A stretch of DNA of 64,000 nt from Microvirga arvi (GCF_016892765.1 NZ_JAFEMD010000016.1:1-64000); one strand, 5' to 3'; shown: positions 27,962 to 36,920, counted from the stretch's first letter. Notes: generated by a model from the sequence alone, not told the origin. Numbers and translations: made by a program.

Positions 27962-29282
27962 GCCCGGCAATGGCTTTTGCGAAATCCCGTGCGGTGAAAG
28001 GCTCCAGGTCCTCCACCCCCTCGCCGACGCCGATGAAATGCACCGGCAGGCGGAATTTTTCCGCGAGCGCCACCAGGATGCCGCCCCGCGCCGTGCCGTC
28101 GAGCTTGGTCATCACGAGGCCCGTCACGCCCGCCGCCTTCTGAAACAGCTCGACCTGGCTGATGGCGTTCTGGCCCACGGTGGCGTCGAGCACGAGGAGC
28201 GTGGCATGGGGGGCGCTGGGGTCGAACTTCTTGACCACGCGCACGATCTTTTCGAGCTCGGCCATCAGCCCGGCCTTGTTCTGCAGGCGACCGGCCGTGT
28301 CGATGAGCAGCACGTCCGAGCCGTTGGCCTTCGCTTCGTGGAGCGCATCAAAGGCGAGGCCTGCCGCATCGGCGCCCTGCGCGCGGGCGAGCACCGGCGC
28401 TCCGACGCGCTCGCCCCACACCTTCAGCTGCTCGATGGCGGCCGCGCGGAACGTATCGCCGGCGGCGAGCATCACCTTCAAACCCTGCTGCCGGAACTTT
28501 TGGGCAAGCTTGCCGATGGTGGTGGTCTTGCCCGCCCCGTTCACGCCGATCATCAGAATGACGAAGGGTTTCTGCGACCGGTCGACGATGAGCGGCTGCG
28601 CCACGGGCTGAAGCGTCTTCTCCACCTCGCCGGCCAGGATGGTCTTCACCTCCTGGGGCGAGATCTCCTTGTTGTAGCGGCCGGCGGAGATCGCCTCGGT
28701 GATCCGCATGGCGGTGGGCACGCCGAGATCCGCCTGGACGAGGGCATCCTCCAGCTCCTCGAGGGTCGCCGCATCGAGCCTGCGCTTGGTGAAGAGGCCG
28801 GTGACGCTGTCGGACAGGGACGAGGAGGTGCGGCGCATGCCCTCGGTGAGACGCTGCCACCAGCCGCGAGCCGGGGCGGGCTGGGCTTCGGGAGTGATCT
28901 CGGCGGGAGCGAGCTCAGGAGAGGCCAAGTCCGCGACGGTGATGTCCGGACGCAGCTCGGGGCCCTGCTCGGTGACGATGCGCGGCAGCGGCTCCTGCGG
29001 ATTGCTGCTCTCCGGATCGAGGCCCTCGATGGGCTGAAGATCGGCGCCGGCCAGTTCCGCCGGAATCTTGTTCTCCTCCGGCGTGTCGGGGGAGGCGGTG
29101 GTTACGGTCGGGGGAGCGGCCGCGAGGTCGTCCGCTCCGGTGGTGGGCGGGGAGGGCATCGCCTCCGGCGTGCCGCCGGCCTGCGGCGTTTCCGGCGCGG
29201 GTGAGGGAGCCTGGGGTGCGTCAGCCTTGCGCCCGAACAGACGGGAGAGGAATCCGGGCTTGTCGGGCTTCGTATCGGCCAT
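27945..29282 (-). CDS. ftsY: Signal recognition particle receptor FtsY
   Basis: 445 residues. The N-terminal ~150 residues are Pro/Ala/Glu-rich (the acidic A domain), followed by the N domain (~165-240) and the SRP GTPase domain with G1 GVNGAGKTTT, the DTFRAAAIEQL box, G3 DTAGR, and G4 TKLDGTARGG. It docks SRP-ribosome complexes at the membrane, partnering Ffh at 35367. The start at 29282 gives MADTKPDKPGFLSRLFG, a typical alphaproteobacterial FtsY beginning. The final residues EHRT come from the family D repeat rather than the conserved protein. Confidence 0.96.
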   Translation of the reverse strand: MADTKPDKPGFLSRLFGRKADAPQAPSPAPETPQAGGTPEAMPSPPTTGADDLAAAPPTVTTASPDTPEENKIPAELAGADLQPIEGLDPESSNPQEPLPRIVTEQGPELRPDITVADLASPELAPAEITPEAQPAPARGWWQRLTEGMRRTSSSLSDSVTGLFTKRRLDAATLEELEDALVQADLGVPTAMRITEAISAGRYNKEISPQEVKTILAGEVEKTLQPVAQPLIVDRSQKPFVILMIGVNGAGKTTTIGKLAQKFRQQGLKVMLAAGDTFRAAAIEQLKVWGERVGAPVLARAQGADAAGLAFDALHEAKANGSDVLLIDTAGRLQNKAGLMAELEKIVRVVKKFDPSAPHATLLVLDATVGQNAISQVELFQKAAGVTGLVMTKLDGTARGGILVALAEKFRLPVHFIGVGEGVEDLEPFTARDFAKAIAGLEHRT

Positions 29283-29331
29283 GGCTCTCGCTTCTCGAAA
29301 TCTCGTGCTTGCATAAACTTGTGCGCCTCGA

Positions 29332-29470
29332 TAGCGCATCGTGCGGAAAAGTGGGAACCGGTTTTCGCTGACGCGGCCCTCCGGGTCCGCACCCAACGAT
29401 GCGCCAACATTAAGCGTAAGCATCGGATGAGTCCCAAAAGTGGGTTCCACTTTTGGGTCCGATGCTCTAG
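29332..29470. repeat. Palindromic repeat family D, full copy
   Basis: The first half is TAGCGCATCGTGCGGAAAAG ... GGTTTTCGCTGACG ... CGATGCGC. The second is AGCATCGGATGAG ... CCAAAAGTGG-GTT-CCACTTTTGG ... TCCGATGCTCTAG. It lies between the divergent ftsY and pseudouridine synthase genes and ends ten bases before the latter's ATG. Confidence 0.88.
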
Positions 29471-29480
29471 CCGAGGCATC

Positions 29481-30326
29481 ATGAATGCGGAAGAGATAGT
29501 GTCCCGATTGCTGTATCGTGATGCCCTGATGCTCGTGATCGACAAGCCTGCCGGTCTGCCCGTGCATCCGGGCCCCAAGGGCGGCGAGACCCTGTTTCAT
29601 CACCTCGACGCCCTGCGCTTCGGTTTGCCGCGCCGCCCGGAGGCGGCTCACCGCCTCGACAAGGACACGTCGGGCTGCCTCGTGCTGGGCCGCCATCCGA
29701 AGGCCATCGCCCGCCTCAACGAGCTGTTTCGGAAAAACGAGGTCGACAAGGTCTACTGGGCCGTGGTCGAGGGCGGGCCTCAGGCCGACGAAGGCGAGAT
29801 CGATCTTCCGCTTGCGCCGAAATCGCCCGAGCGCGGCTGGTGGATGAAGGTGGACCCGAAGGGCCAGCCCTCGCTGACCCGGTGGCGGGTGCTGGGGCGG
29901 AGCCACACCTCCCCCTCGAGGGGGGAAGTCGCACAGCAGGTGCGGGAGGGGGTGGAAACACAATCTATGTCGGTGCTTCCACCCCGCCCCGGAGCGCTTA
30001 CGCGCTCCGACCCTCCCCCTCAAGGGGAGGATGAAAAGAGCTTTACCTTCCTCGAACTGCGCCCGATCACCGGCCGTACCCACCAGCTGCGCGTCCATTG
30101 CGCAGCCTCGGGCTTTCCGATCTTGGGCGATCCCATTTACGGCACCGCACCGCGGTTCAACGGTCCGGGCCTGCACCTCCATGCGCGCAGCGTCACCATG
30201 CCGCTCTATCCCAAGAAGCCGCCAATCCTCGTGGAGGCACCTCTGCCCGCGCATATGCGCGAGCGAATCGCTGCATGCGGCGTCATCCCGGACGGCGCAG
30301 CCGATCCGGGATCGGCAGCAGACTAG
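29481..30326 (+). CDS. RluA-family pseudouridine synthase with repeat-derived insertion
   Basis: 281 residues. The catalytic Asp is in AAHRLDKDTSGCLV (HRLDxxTSG), and the C-terminal conserved block is LELRPITGRTHQLRVHCAASGFPILGD. It isomerises uridine to pseudouridine in RNA; the target site (rRNA or tRNA) cannot be told. Residues ~141-187 (SHTSPSRGEV ... GEDEKS) are encoded by a family B palindromic repeat inserted in frame between two core strands, and the last ~15 residues (GVIPDGAADPGSAAD) come from a family A repeat. Relatives lack both. The rest of the fold and the active site are intact, so activity is possible. Confidence 0.88.
   Translation: MNAEEIVSRLLYRDALMLVIDKPAGLPVHPGPKGGETLFHHLDALRFGLPRRPEAAHRLDKDTSGCLVLGRHPKAIARLNELFRKNEVDKVYWAVVEGGPQADEGEIDLPLAPKSPERGWWMKVDPKGQPSLTRWRVLGRSHTSPSRGEVAQQVREGVETQSMSVLPPRPGALTRSDPPPQGEDEKSFTFLELRPITGRTHQLRVHCAASGFPILGDPIYGTAPRFNGPGLHLHARSVTMPLYPKKPPILVEAPLPAHMRERIAACGVIPDGAADPGSAAD
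29908..30032. repeat. Palindromic repeat family B inside a pseudouridine synthase gene
   Basis: The arms CCTCCCCCTCGAGGGGGGAA and CCCTCCCCCTCAAGGGGAGG, plus inner arms GGAGGGGGTGGAA and TTCCACCCCGCCCC, enclose a short centre with a GGAGCGCTTACGCGCTCC hairpin. The host reading frame passes through without a stop codon. Confidence 0.85.
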
Positions 30327-30523
30327 AGCACGTATTCCATCTCCAAGGAGGAATGAGCAGGGCGATGCGACACCTTCCCGTCATGGCCAGGCTTGTCCCG
30401 GCCATCCTGATGTGAAAAACGCCGCGCTTCTCTGATCGAGATCACCCGCACAAGGCCGGTGATGACAGGGAGCTTTATCGGATCGCGATCCCGGATCTCC
30501 GCTGCGCTCCGTCCGGGATCCGG
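30282..30523. repeat. Nested palindromic repeat (family A enclosing family F)
   Basis: The outer arms are GTCATCCCGGACGGCGCAGC (30282) and GCTGCGCTCCGTCCGGGATC (~30500-30520). Enclosed is a family F element, 30380-30466: GTCATGGCCAGGC-TTGTCCCGGCCAT ... ATCACCCGCACAAGGCCGGTGATGAC. The left arm codes for the end of the pseudouridine synthase; the right arm abuts the mtaB stop codon. Confidence 0.83.
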
Positions 30524-30527
30524 CTCG

Positions 30528-31781
30528 TCATGCCGCCAGCAATTCCTTGCCGTCGTGCCCGGCGATGGTGGTCGGCACGATGGTGCCCGGCGTCACCGCC
30601 TGTGCGAAGCGCACCAACGTAAATCCTTCCGTGCGGCCGAGCTGGTTCGACTCGATCAGCACATTGCGGCGGGCGCCGACCTCTGCCGAGAGATGCTTCA
30701 GCAACGCGGCCTCGCCGTTCTCGCGCAGGCGGCGGGCGCGGTCCTTCACCACGTCGCGGGCGACCTGCGGCATGCGGGCGGCCGGGGTGCCGGGGCGCGG
30801 CGAGAAAGGGAAGACGTGGAGATGGGTGAGGCTGCATTCCTCGACGATGGCGAGGGAGCGTGAGAACATCTCCTCAGTCTCGGTCGGGAAGCCCGCGATA
30901 ATGTCTGCGCCGAAGACCATGTCGGGGCGCAAGCTTTTCACCTGCTCGCAGAAGGCAATGGCGTCGTTTCGCAGATGACGTCGCTTCATGCGCTTGAGGA
31001 TCATGTCGTCGCCGGCCTGCAGGGAGAGATGCAGATGCGGCATCAGGCGGGACTCGTTGGCGATCACGTCGAGGAGGTCGTCGTCCGCCTCCACCGAATC
31101 GATGGACGAGATGCGCAGCCGCTCGAGTTCCGGCACGTGGCGCAGGAGGCCTTTCACCAGGGTGCCGAGCTTCGGCTCGCCGGGCAGATCCTTGCCGTAG
31201 CTGGTGATGTCGACGCCGGTGAGCACCACCTCGCGGGAGCCGTGCTCCACGAGGGTCCGCACTTGGCTGACCACTGCGCCCATGGGCACCGAACGGGAAT
31301 TGCCGCGACCATAAGGGATGATGCAGAAGGTGCAGCGGTGGTCGCAGCCGTTCTGCACCTGCACGAAGGCGCGGGTGCGCCCGCGCATGCCGTCGATGAG
31401 GTGCACGGCGGTTTCCTTCACCGCCATGATGTCGTTGACCAGAACCTTTTCCGATGCGCCGACGCCGAAATCACGCATGCCGGCCCAGGTTTCGGCCTTC
31501 ATCTTCTCGTGGTTGCCGACGACCTGAGAGACTTCCGGCATGGCGGCGAAGGCCGCGGGCTCCACTTGCGCCGCGCAGCCCGTCACGATGATGCGGGCAT
31601 CCGGCTTCTCGCGGGCGAGCTTGCGGATCGACTGGCGCGCCTGGCGCGTCGCTTCGCCCGTCACGGCACAGGTGTTGACGATCACCACCTCGCCAAGTCC
31701 CGCGTCTTCCGCGTGGCGCTGGATGGCCTCCGACTCATAGGTGTTGAGCCGGCAGCCGAAGGTGACGACTTCGACGCTCAT
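30528..31781 (-). CDS. mtaB: tRNA t6A37 methylthiotransferase MtaB
   Basis: 417 residues of the MiaB/MtaB radical-SAM family. The N-terminal UPF0004 domain carries Cys ligands in TFGCRLN, VNTCAVTGEA and VTGCAAQ; the radical-SAM cluster is NGCDHRCTFCIIPYGRG; a TRAM-like C-terminus follows. The CAVTGEA context and CRLN motif favour the MtaB branch, which converts t6A37 to ms2t6A in tRNAs reading ANN codons. The start codon at 31781 overlaps the dapF stop codon (ATGA), so the two are cotranscribed and coupled. Confidence 0.92.
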   Translation of the reverse strand: MSVEVVTFGCRLNTYESEAIQRHAEDAGLGEVVIVNTCAVTGEATRQARQSIRKLAREKPDARIIVTGCAAQVEPAAFAAMPEVSQVVGNHEKMKAETWAGMRDFGVGASEKVLVNDIMAVKETAVHLIDGMRGRTRAFVQVQNGCDHRCTFCIIPYGRGNSRSVPMGAVVSQVRTLVEHGSREVVLTGVDITSYGKDLPGEPKLGTLVKGLLRHVPELERLRISSIDSVEADDDLLDVIANESRLMPHLHLSLQAGDDMILKRMKRRHLRNDAIAFCEQVKSLRPDMVFGADIIAGFPTETEEMFSRSLAIVEECSLTHLHVFPFSPRPGTPAARMPQVARDVVKDRARRLRENGEAALLKHLSAEVGARRNVLIESNQLGRTEGFTLVRFAQAVTPGTIVPTTIAGHDGKELLAA

Positions 31782-32665
31782 CAGGCCACCGCCGCGAAGA
31801 GGGCCGGCGAGAGAATGCCCTCGTGCTCCAGCTCGGTCGGGCCGGTCATGAGCACGTGGTCGTCGCTCTCGCGCCATTCGATGATGAGGTCGCCTCCGGG
31901 CAGCGCCACCACGGCCCTGCGGCCGGTGAAGCCCTTGCGCGCGGCGGCCACGAGCGTCGCGCAGGCGGCGGAGCCGCAGGCGCGTGTCGCCCCGGCTCCA
32001 CGCTCCCAGACACGCAGGATGATATGCTCGGGGTTTTGAACCTGAGCGAACGAGATGTTGGCGCGCTCCGGCAGGGCCGGATCGTGCTCGAGAACGGGAC
32101 CGATGGCGGCGAGGTCATAGGCCAGCGCGTCCTCGACCCAGAAGATGATATGCGGGTTGCCCATGCTCACGGCCGAGGGCCCTTGAAGCTCGGGAGCCTC
32201 GGGCAGCTTCGTGTCGAGGGCGATGGTGCGGGTGTCCGGATAGGGATCGCGCAGGGGGATCTCGTTCCACCCTAAGCGCGGCGGGCCCATGTCGACGGTG
32301 AAGATCCGGTCCGAGACGCGTTCCACGGGCAGGAGCCCAGCCTTGGTCTCGAGGACGAGGTCGCCCTCCAGGGGGCGGCTCATGATCGGGTCGGCCGCCA
32401 TCGCCCAGGCGACGCAGCGGGTGCCGTTGCCGCAGGCGCCGGCTTCCGATCCGTCCGTGTTGTAGATGAGCATGAAGGCATCGGTGCCCGGCGTGACGGG
32501 ATCGTGCAGCACCATCAGCTGATCGAAGTGCGAGCGCGGATCGGCCGCGATGGCGCGGGCCTCCGCCGCGCTCACGCGATGGGGTGAGCCGCGCAGGTCA
32601 AGCACGGTGATCTCGTTGCCGAGACCGTTCATTTTCAGGAAGCGGCTGTTCGAAAGGGCACTCAT
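31781..32665 (-). CDS. dapF: Diaminopimelate epimerase
   Basis: 294 residues. The two catalytic cysteines are in [12 protein letters not shown] and [14 protein letters not shown]. The N-terminal [18 protein letters not shown] is the family start. It interconverts LL- and meso-diaminopimelate for lysine and peptidoglycan synthesis. It lies upstream of, and overlaps, mtaB, an arrangement common in Rhizobiales. Confidence 0.97.
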   Translation of the reverse strand: MSALSNSRFLKMNGLGNEITVLDLRGSPHRVSAAEARAIAADPRSHFDQLMVLHDPVTPGTDAFMLIYNTDGSEAGACGNGTRCVAWAMAADPIMSRPLEGDLVLETKAGLLPVERVSDRIFTVDMGPPRLGWNEIPLRDPYPDTRTIALDTKLPEAPELQGPSAVSMGNPHIIFWVEDALAYDLAAIGPVLEHDPALPERANISFAQVQNPEHIILRVWERGAGATRACGSAACATLVAAARKGFTGRRAVVALPGGDLIIEWRESDDHVLMTGPTELEHEGILSPALFAAVA

Positions 32666-32830
32666 ACGCCCGTATATGGCTGAAAAAGCCGGAAATCGCG
32701 AGAGGGGTCTCGAGCGCCTGCTGCCATCTGTCCTCCACAGCGGCTTGAGGCCGCTCTCGCCGCTGTACGGAAAGCCTCTTATGGTGCAGCAAGGTATCCT
32801 TTCTTGATTCGCGGGTTAGGCGTTTTTCTC

Positions 32831-33586
32831 ATGCGGCTGCGCTCTTCTCATCTAGTTCTGGTCATGGCCCTTGGCTCCAGCGTCGTCCTGGCGCAGACGC
32901 CTCCGGCGGCGAGCCCACCGGCGTCCCCCGCTCCAGCACCGGCACCTGCCACTCCCCAGCCGGCACCGCAGGCGCAGACCACGCCAAACCCTGCTCCGGC
33001 CGAGGCCCCCTCCCAGGCCCCCACGACCGCGCAGCCAGCCCCCACGCCGTCGCCCGCGAGCCCCGCACCCGCGCAGCAGGCCGGCCGCACGACCCTCTTC
33101 CCCACTCCGAGCGACCCGAGCGGTGTGGAGGAGGGCGTGCTCGTGTCGAAGCCCACGGTGGTGCTCGCCGGCATCAGCACCTGGGACGAGGCTTTCGACA
33201 ACCTGAAGAATGCCTTCGCCACCATCGAGGCCGAGATGAAGAAAGTCGGGATCGCGCCGGCGGGTCGGCCGCTCACGATCTTCGTCGACACCGACGACAA
33301 CGGCTTCAAGTACGAGGCGATGGTGCCGATCGCCCAGGTGCCCGAGGGCAAGACGGAGCTCACGCCCGCCGTCAAGTTCGGCAAGACGCCGGAGGGCAAG
33401 TCCTTCCGCTTCGTGCACAAGGACGCCTACGACGAGATCGACGGCACCTACGAGACGATCACGGCCTATCTCGACATCAAGGAGATCGTGGCCAAGGACG
33501 CTTTCATCGAGGAATACGTGAGCGACTTCACGGATTCGCAGGACACCGATTTCGAGGTGAACATCTACGTTCAGCCCAAGGAGTGA
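32831..33586 (+). CDS. Exported GyrI-like/effector-binding domain protein with Pro-rich linker
   Basis: 251 residues: signal peptide (1-~23, ending VVLAQ), a ~75-residue linker almost entirely Pro, Ala, Gln and Thr (about 24-95), then a ~150-residue GyrI-like (AraC effector-binding) domain with AFATIEAEMKKVGIAPAGRP, FEVNIYVQP and a DEIDGTYETIT strand. Exported versions of this fold are of unknown function; ligand binding in the periplasm is a reasonable guess. The ATG at 32831 starts the signal peptide; an in-frame TTG at 32804 is unlikely. Confidence 0.78.
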   Translation: MRLRSSHLVLVMALGSSVVLAQTPPAASPPASPAPAPAPATPQPAPQAQTTPNPAPAEAPSQAPTTAQPAPTPSPASPAPAQQAGRTTLFPTPSDPSGVEEGVLVSKPTVVLAGISTWDEAFDNLKNAFATIEAEMKKVGIAPAGRPLTIFVDTDDNGFKYEAMVPIAQVPEGKTELTPAVKFGKTPEGKSFRFVHKDAYDEIDGTYETITAYLDIKEIVAKDAFIEEYVSDFTDSQDTDFEVNIYVQPKE

Positions 33587-33592
33587 ATGTGA

Positions 33593-34195
33593 ATGTCACG
33601 TGCGTCGCACGGCATCATGCGCCTGACGAGCCTCGGTCTCTGGATCGGCGTGGAGACCTTTGCTTCCACATCGGCCCTCCCCGAGACGTTATGGATCCAG
33701 AAGACGGAATGCCACGCTAACGAAAAGTATTTCATCATCGAGCAGACTACGCGTGACGGCTCTCCACGCCACATCGTTCGCTCAAAATCGCATCCTGATC
33801 AGACCTTCGCTTGTCTCTATGAGGTCAAGGATGGCGACTTCGAATTGAATGACGCTTCCACGCGGTATTCACTCCGAGATCTGAAATTGCATTTCCTTAT
33901 TCTGGAAGATGGGCCTGGACCTGGTCGATTCCTCGACGTCTACGATTTGAGGACGCGAGAACGCATTCTGAACGGTCATTTCTTTAATGAGCGTGGTCAA
34001 TCGATCTCGGATGAGGAGATTTCCTATTGGGAAACGGAAGGCAATCTTCCTGGAACCTGCAAAAAATACGGCGAGAACATCAAGTCCGATACAGTTGCTG
34101 TTATCGAACGGGAAGTGGTGTTCGAGTTTCAGTCCCGATCATTGAAAAAGAGCAAGAAAACTCGCTGTATCAATCTTCCAGTCAATATCCTTTGA
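33593..34195 (+). CDS. Hypothetical exported protein, low GC
   Basis: 200 residues, not recognised. A possible signal peptide is at the N-terminus (best starting from the internal Met at 33617, ending near TSALPET). The mature part is polar with three Cys (ECHANEKYF, FACLYE, GTCKKYG) plus a C-terminal RCINL, possibly disulfide-linked. Base composition is clearly lower in GC than its flanks. It starts six bases after the GyrI-like gene and precedes a gene remnant, suggesting an acquired segment. Confidence 0.6.
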   Translation: MSRASHGIMRLTSLGLWIGVETFASTSALPETLWIQKTECHANEKYFIIEQTTRDGSPRHIVRSKSHPDQTFACLYEVKDGDFELNDASTRYSLRDLKLHFLILEDGPGPGRFLDVYDLRTRERILNGHFFNERGQSISDEEISYWETEGNLPGTCKKYGENIKSDTVAVIEREVVFEFQSRSLKKSKKTRCINLPVNIL

Positions 34196-34219
34196 GAGTG
34201 ACTGAGGGAGGGCTCAGCT

Positions 34220-34660
34220 TCAGGCTGCCGCATCATATACCTCGCCAGGCCGCAATGCCCTGAACCGTTCCGGCGGAATTTCCGCCGCCTGGAGCACGGC
34301 GGCGAGGTCCTGCGGCGGCTCCTCAATCCCCTCGTCGGTGAGCCGGAACGTGCCCCAATGGTGGCCCAGCGCCTGCTCGGCCTCGACGATGCGCAGCACT
34401 TTCACCGCATCCTCCGGGTTCATGTGCTGCGGCTTCATGAACCAGCGCGGTTCATAGGCGCCGATGGGCAGGTGCGCGAGGCGGGGCTTGCCGAAGCGCT
34501 CGCGCACGGCGTGGAAGATCTTGCCTTCCCCGAAGCCTGTGTCGCCGATGTGGTAGATCGTGCCGGCGGGGGTGGTGAGCACATAGGCGCACCACAGCGC
34601 CATGCGCCGGTCGTTGATGCCCCGCGCCGACCAGTGATAGGCGGGCTCGAGAAGGACCAT
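34220..34660 (-). pseudogene. Truncated metallo-beta-lactamase hydrolase (NAPE-PLD/RomA-like)
   Basis: About 146 residues matching the C-terminal half of RomA/NAPE-PLD-type zinc hydrolases: YHWSARGINDRRMALWCAYVL, HIGDTGFGEGKIF, LPIGAYEPRWFMKPQHMNPEDAV and GHHWGTFRLTDE. The N-terminal half, with the HxHxDH zinc motif, is absent: upstream of ~34665 all frames turn to unrelated, AT-richer sequence. Without that motif the product cannot be an active hydrolase, so it is a remnant left by deletion or insertion. Confidence 0.8.
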
Positions 34661-34664
34661 CCAA

Positions 34665-35007
34665 GTCAGCGAAACGCTTGATGGTTGGCTTGAAACCGCC
34701 GTTTAGATTGTATGTCGCATCCATACCAAAGATGTAATAGAATCATGTAGTTAGTAAAGTACTAATAACTGGGGCATTTTGGCCCAGATCAATCGTGGCC
34801 AGTGTATTCGGACTAGGATCAGTGCCAGGCTAAAACTATCGTTGAGCCCTTTTCCTTGACTCCGTTCCCTTTTCCCCTTAAGCGCTGGCCGCAAATCTGT
34901 AGAGCGAGCCCTTTTGAGCCGCCGACCAGCCCGCGAGGCTGGAGGTCAACGTCCGACAGCGCGATGCGCCCTCGGGCGCGCTTCTCTTTGGGGTTCCTCT
35001 TGAACGA
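34665..35007. other. Gene-free stretch with AT-rich segment
   Basis: 34665-34860 is AT-rich relative to the window (e.g. around ATGTAGTTAGTAAAGTAC) with no ORF of note. 34880-35000 returns to high GC but no recognisable gene is present. This is the breakpoint zone next to the truncated hydrolase and a family C repeat; no transposase or integrase sequence was seen. Confidence 0.6.
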
Positions 35008-35115
35008 CCCTCATCCTGAGGAGCCTGCGCAGCAGGCGTCTCGAAGGAGGGTCTAGCGGGCGCTGGAGACGCCTCTTCCTTCGAGACGGACCTGACGGTC
35101 CTCCTCAGGATGAGG
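35008..35115. repeat. Palindromic repeat family C, second copy
   Basis: The outer arms CCCTCATCCTGAGGA / TCCTCAGGATGAGG and inner arms GTCTCGAAGGA / TCCTTCGAGAC pair as in the copy at 20127. The lateral hairpins differ in sequence but keep their position: GCCTGC-GCA-GCAGGC on the left and GGACC-TGAC-GGTCC on the right. Confidence 0.87.
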
Positions 35116-35148
35116 CTGCGAAAGTGCTCTCGCAAAAGGATGAAACGA

Positions 35149-35364
35149 ATGTCGGACGGCATATTGCGCATCGAGGACGCGGTCAACGAGACCTGCCCGT
35201 GGTCGGGGAAGCCGATCGCGGCGGATTCGCTCACCCTCTATCGCGGCGAAGTGGTCGGCTTCTGCAATCCGGGTTGCCGCGACAAGTTCGAGGCGGCCAT
35301 AAGCCACTTTGAAAAGGCCCTTGCGAAGAGCGATGTACCTCTCATCGCAAAAGGAATTGAGTGA
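35149..35364 (+). CDS. Small YHS/TRASH-like zinc-binding protein
   Basis: 71 residues. The pattern ETCPWSGKPIAADSLTLYRGEVVGFCNPGCRDKFEAA (C-x-x-S-G ... Y-x-G ... F-C-x-x-G-C) fits YHS/TRASH treble-clef metal-binding domains. Nothing else is present, so the protein is a single domain. The start at 35149 has AAAAGGA upstream. The stop codon is two bases before the ffh ATG, so it probably leads the ffh operon. Metal binding is inferred from the cysteines; function unknown. Confidence 0.8.
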   Translation: MSDGILRIEDAVNETCPWSGKPIAADSLTLYRGEVVGFCNPGCRDKFEAAISHFEKALAKSDVPLIAKGIE

Positions 35365-35366
35365 TC

Positions 35367-36920
35367 ATGTTCGAAGGCCTTTCCGACAAGCTTTCCAATA
35401 TCCTCAGCGGGCTGACGCGCCGCGGCGCGTTGACGGAAGAGGATGTCAACGCGGCCCTGCGTGAGGTCCGCCGCGCCCTGCTCGAGGCCGATGTGGCGCT
35501 GGAGGTCGTGCGCTCGTTCACGGATAAGGTGCGTGCCCGCGCGGTCGGCGCGGAGGTCGTGAAGTCCGTCTCTCCCGGCCAGCAGGTGGTCAAGATCGTC
35601 CACGACCAGCTCGTGGAGATGCTGGGCGCGGATGCGGAGGTGATCAGCCTCAACGCGGTCCCGCCGGTCGGCATCCTCATGGTCGGCCTGCAGGGCTCGG
35701 GCAAGACGACCACCACCGCCAAGATCGCCCGGCGCCTGAAGGATCGCGAGAATCGCCGCGTGCTCATGGCCTCCCTCGATACGCGTCGTCCGGCCGCGAT
35801 GGAGCAGCTTGCGGTGCTTGGCAAGCAGGTCGGCGTCGACACGCTGCCCATCGTCGCCGGCCAGTCGGCGGTGCAGATCGCCCGGCGCGCCATGGAAGCG
35901 GCGCGGCTTGGCGGCTACGACGTCGTCATGCTCGATACCGCCGGCCGCGTCACGGTGGATGAAGCCCTGATGGTGGAGGCGGCCGAAGTGCGCGCTGCCA
36001 CTGGCCCGCACGAGGTCCTGCTCGTCGCCGATGCGCTCACCGGACAGGACGCGGTCAACACGGCGCGCGCCTTCGATCAGCGCCTCGGCGTTACTGGCAT
36101 CGTGCTGACGAGAATGGACGGCGATGCCCGCGGCGGTGCGGCTCTGTCGATGCGCGCCGTCACCGGCAAGCCGATCAAGCTCATCGGCACGGGCGAGAAG
36201 GTCGATGCGCTGGAGGAGTTCCATCCTTCGCGCGTCGCCAACCGCATCCTCGGCATGGGCGACATCGTCTCGCTGGTCGAAAAGGCGGCCGAGAATTTCG
36301 ACGCCGAAAAAGCCCAGCGCATGGCCGACAAGATGCGCAAGGGCAAGTTCGATCTCGAAGACCTGCGCGATCAGCTGGCCCAGATGGAAAAGATCGGCGG
36401 CATCGGCGGGATGCTCGGCATGCTGCCCGGCATCGCCAAGATGAAGTCGCAGCTCGAGAATGCCAACCTCGACGACAAGGTCATCAAGCGCCAGCGCGCC
36501 ATCATCGATTCCATGACCCCGGCCGAGCGCCGCAACCCCGACATCCTCAAGGCCTCGCGCAAGAAGCGCATCGCGGCGGGTGCCGGCATGAAGGTCGAGG
36601 ACATCAACAAGCTGCTCAAGATGCACCGCCAGATGGCCGACATGATGAAGATGATGGGCGGCGGCAAGGGCAAGGGCATGGCAGGCCAGCTCGGCAAGAT
36701 GTTCGGCCTCGGCGGCGGCATGGGCGGCATGCCCCAGCCTAGCCCTGAGCAGATCGAAGCCCTGCAGAAGCAGATGGGCGGCAAGCTGCCCGACTTCCCC
36801 GGCGGTGCCAGCGGCCTTCCGGCGATGCCGAAGGGCCTGCCCGGTCTTCCGGGTCTGGGCGGGGCTAAGATCCCGGGCCTGCCGGGCATCGGCGGCCTCC
36901 CGTTCGGGAAGAAGAAATAG
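35367..36920 (+). CDS. ffh: Signal recognition particle protein Ffh
   Basis: 517 residues: N domain (1-~90), GTPase G domain with [31 protein letters not shown] and [10 protein letters not shown], then the Met-rich M domain (~300-450) that binds 4.5S RNA and signal sequences ([36 protein letters not shown]). The C-terminal tail is Gly/Pro/Leu/Met-rich. It binds nascent membrane proteins and docks with FtsY. The start is [11 protein letters not shown]; a GTG six bases upstream is also in frame. Confidence 0.97.
   Translation: MFEGLSDKLSNILSGLTRRGALTEEDVNAALREVRRALLEADVALEVVRSFTDKVRARAVGAEVVKSVSPGQQVVKIVHDQLVEMLGADAEVISLNAVPPVGILMVGLQGSGKTTTTAKIARRLKDRENRRVLMASLDTRRPAAMEQLAVLGKQVGVDTLPIVAGQSAVQIARRAMEAARLGGYDVVMLDTAGRVTVDEALMVEAAEVRAATGPHEVLLVADALTGQDAVNTARAFDQRLGVTGIVLTRMDGDARGGAALSMRAVTGKPIKLIGTGEKVDALEEFHPSRVANRILGMGDIVSLVEKAAENFDAEKAQRMADKMRKGKFDLEDLRDQLAQMEKIGGIGGMLGMLPGIAKMKSQLENANLDDKVIKRQRAIIDSMTPAERRNPDILKASRKKRIAAGAGMKVEDINKLLKMHRQMADMMKMMGGGKGKGMAGQLGKMFGLGGGMGGMPQPSPEQIEALQKQMGGKLPDFPGGASGLPAMPKGLPGLPGLGGAKIPGLPGIGGLPFGKKK

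Noticed and set aside
34665-35007. Integration site of a mobile element
   Set aside because: Composition shift and a truncated gene suggest rearrangement, but no integrase, transposase, direct repeats or tRNA fragment was found.
34878-35234. A 118-codon minus-strand ORF across the family C repeat
   Set aside because: Mostly translated repeat sequence; no family resemblance, and it overlaps the YHS gene on the other strand.
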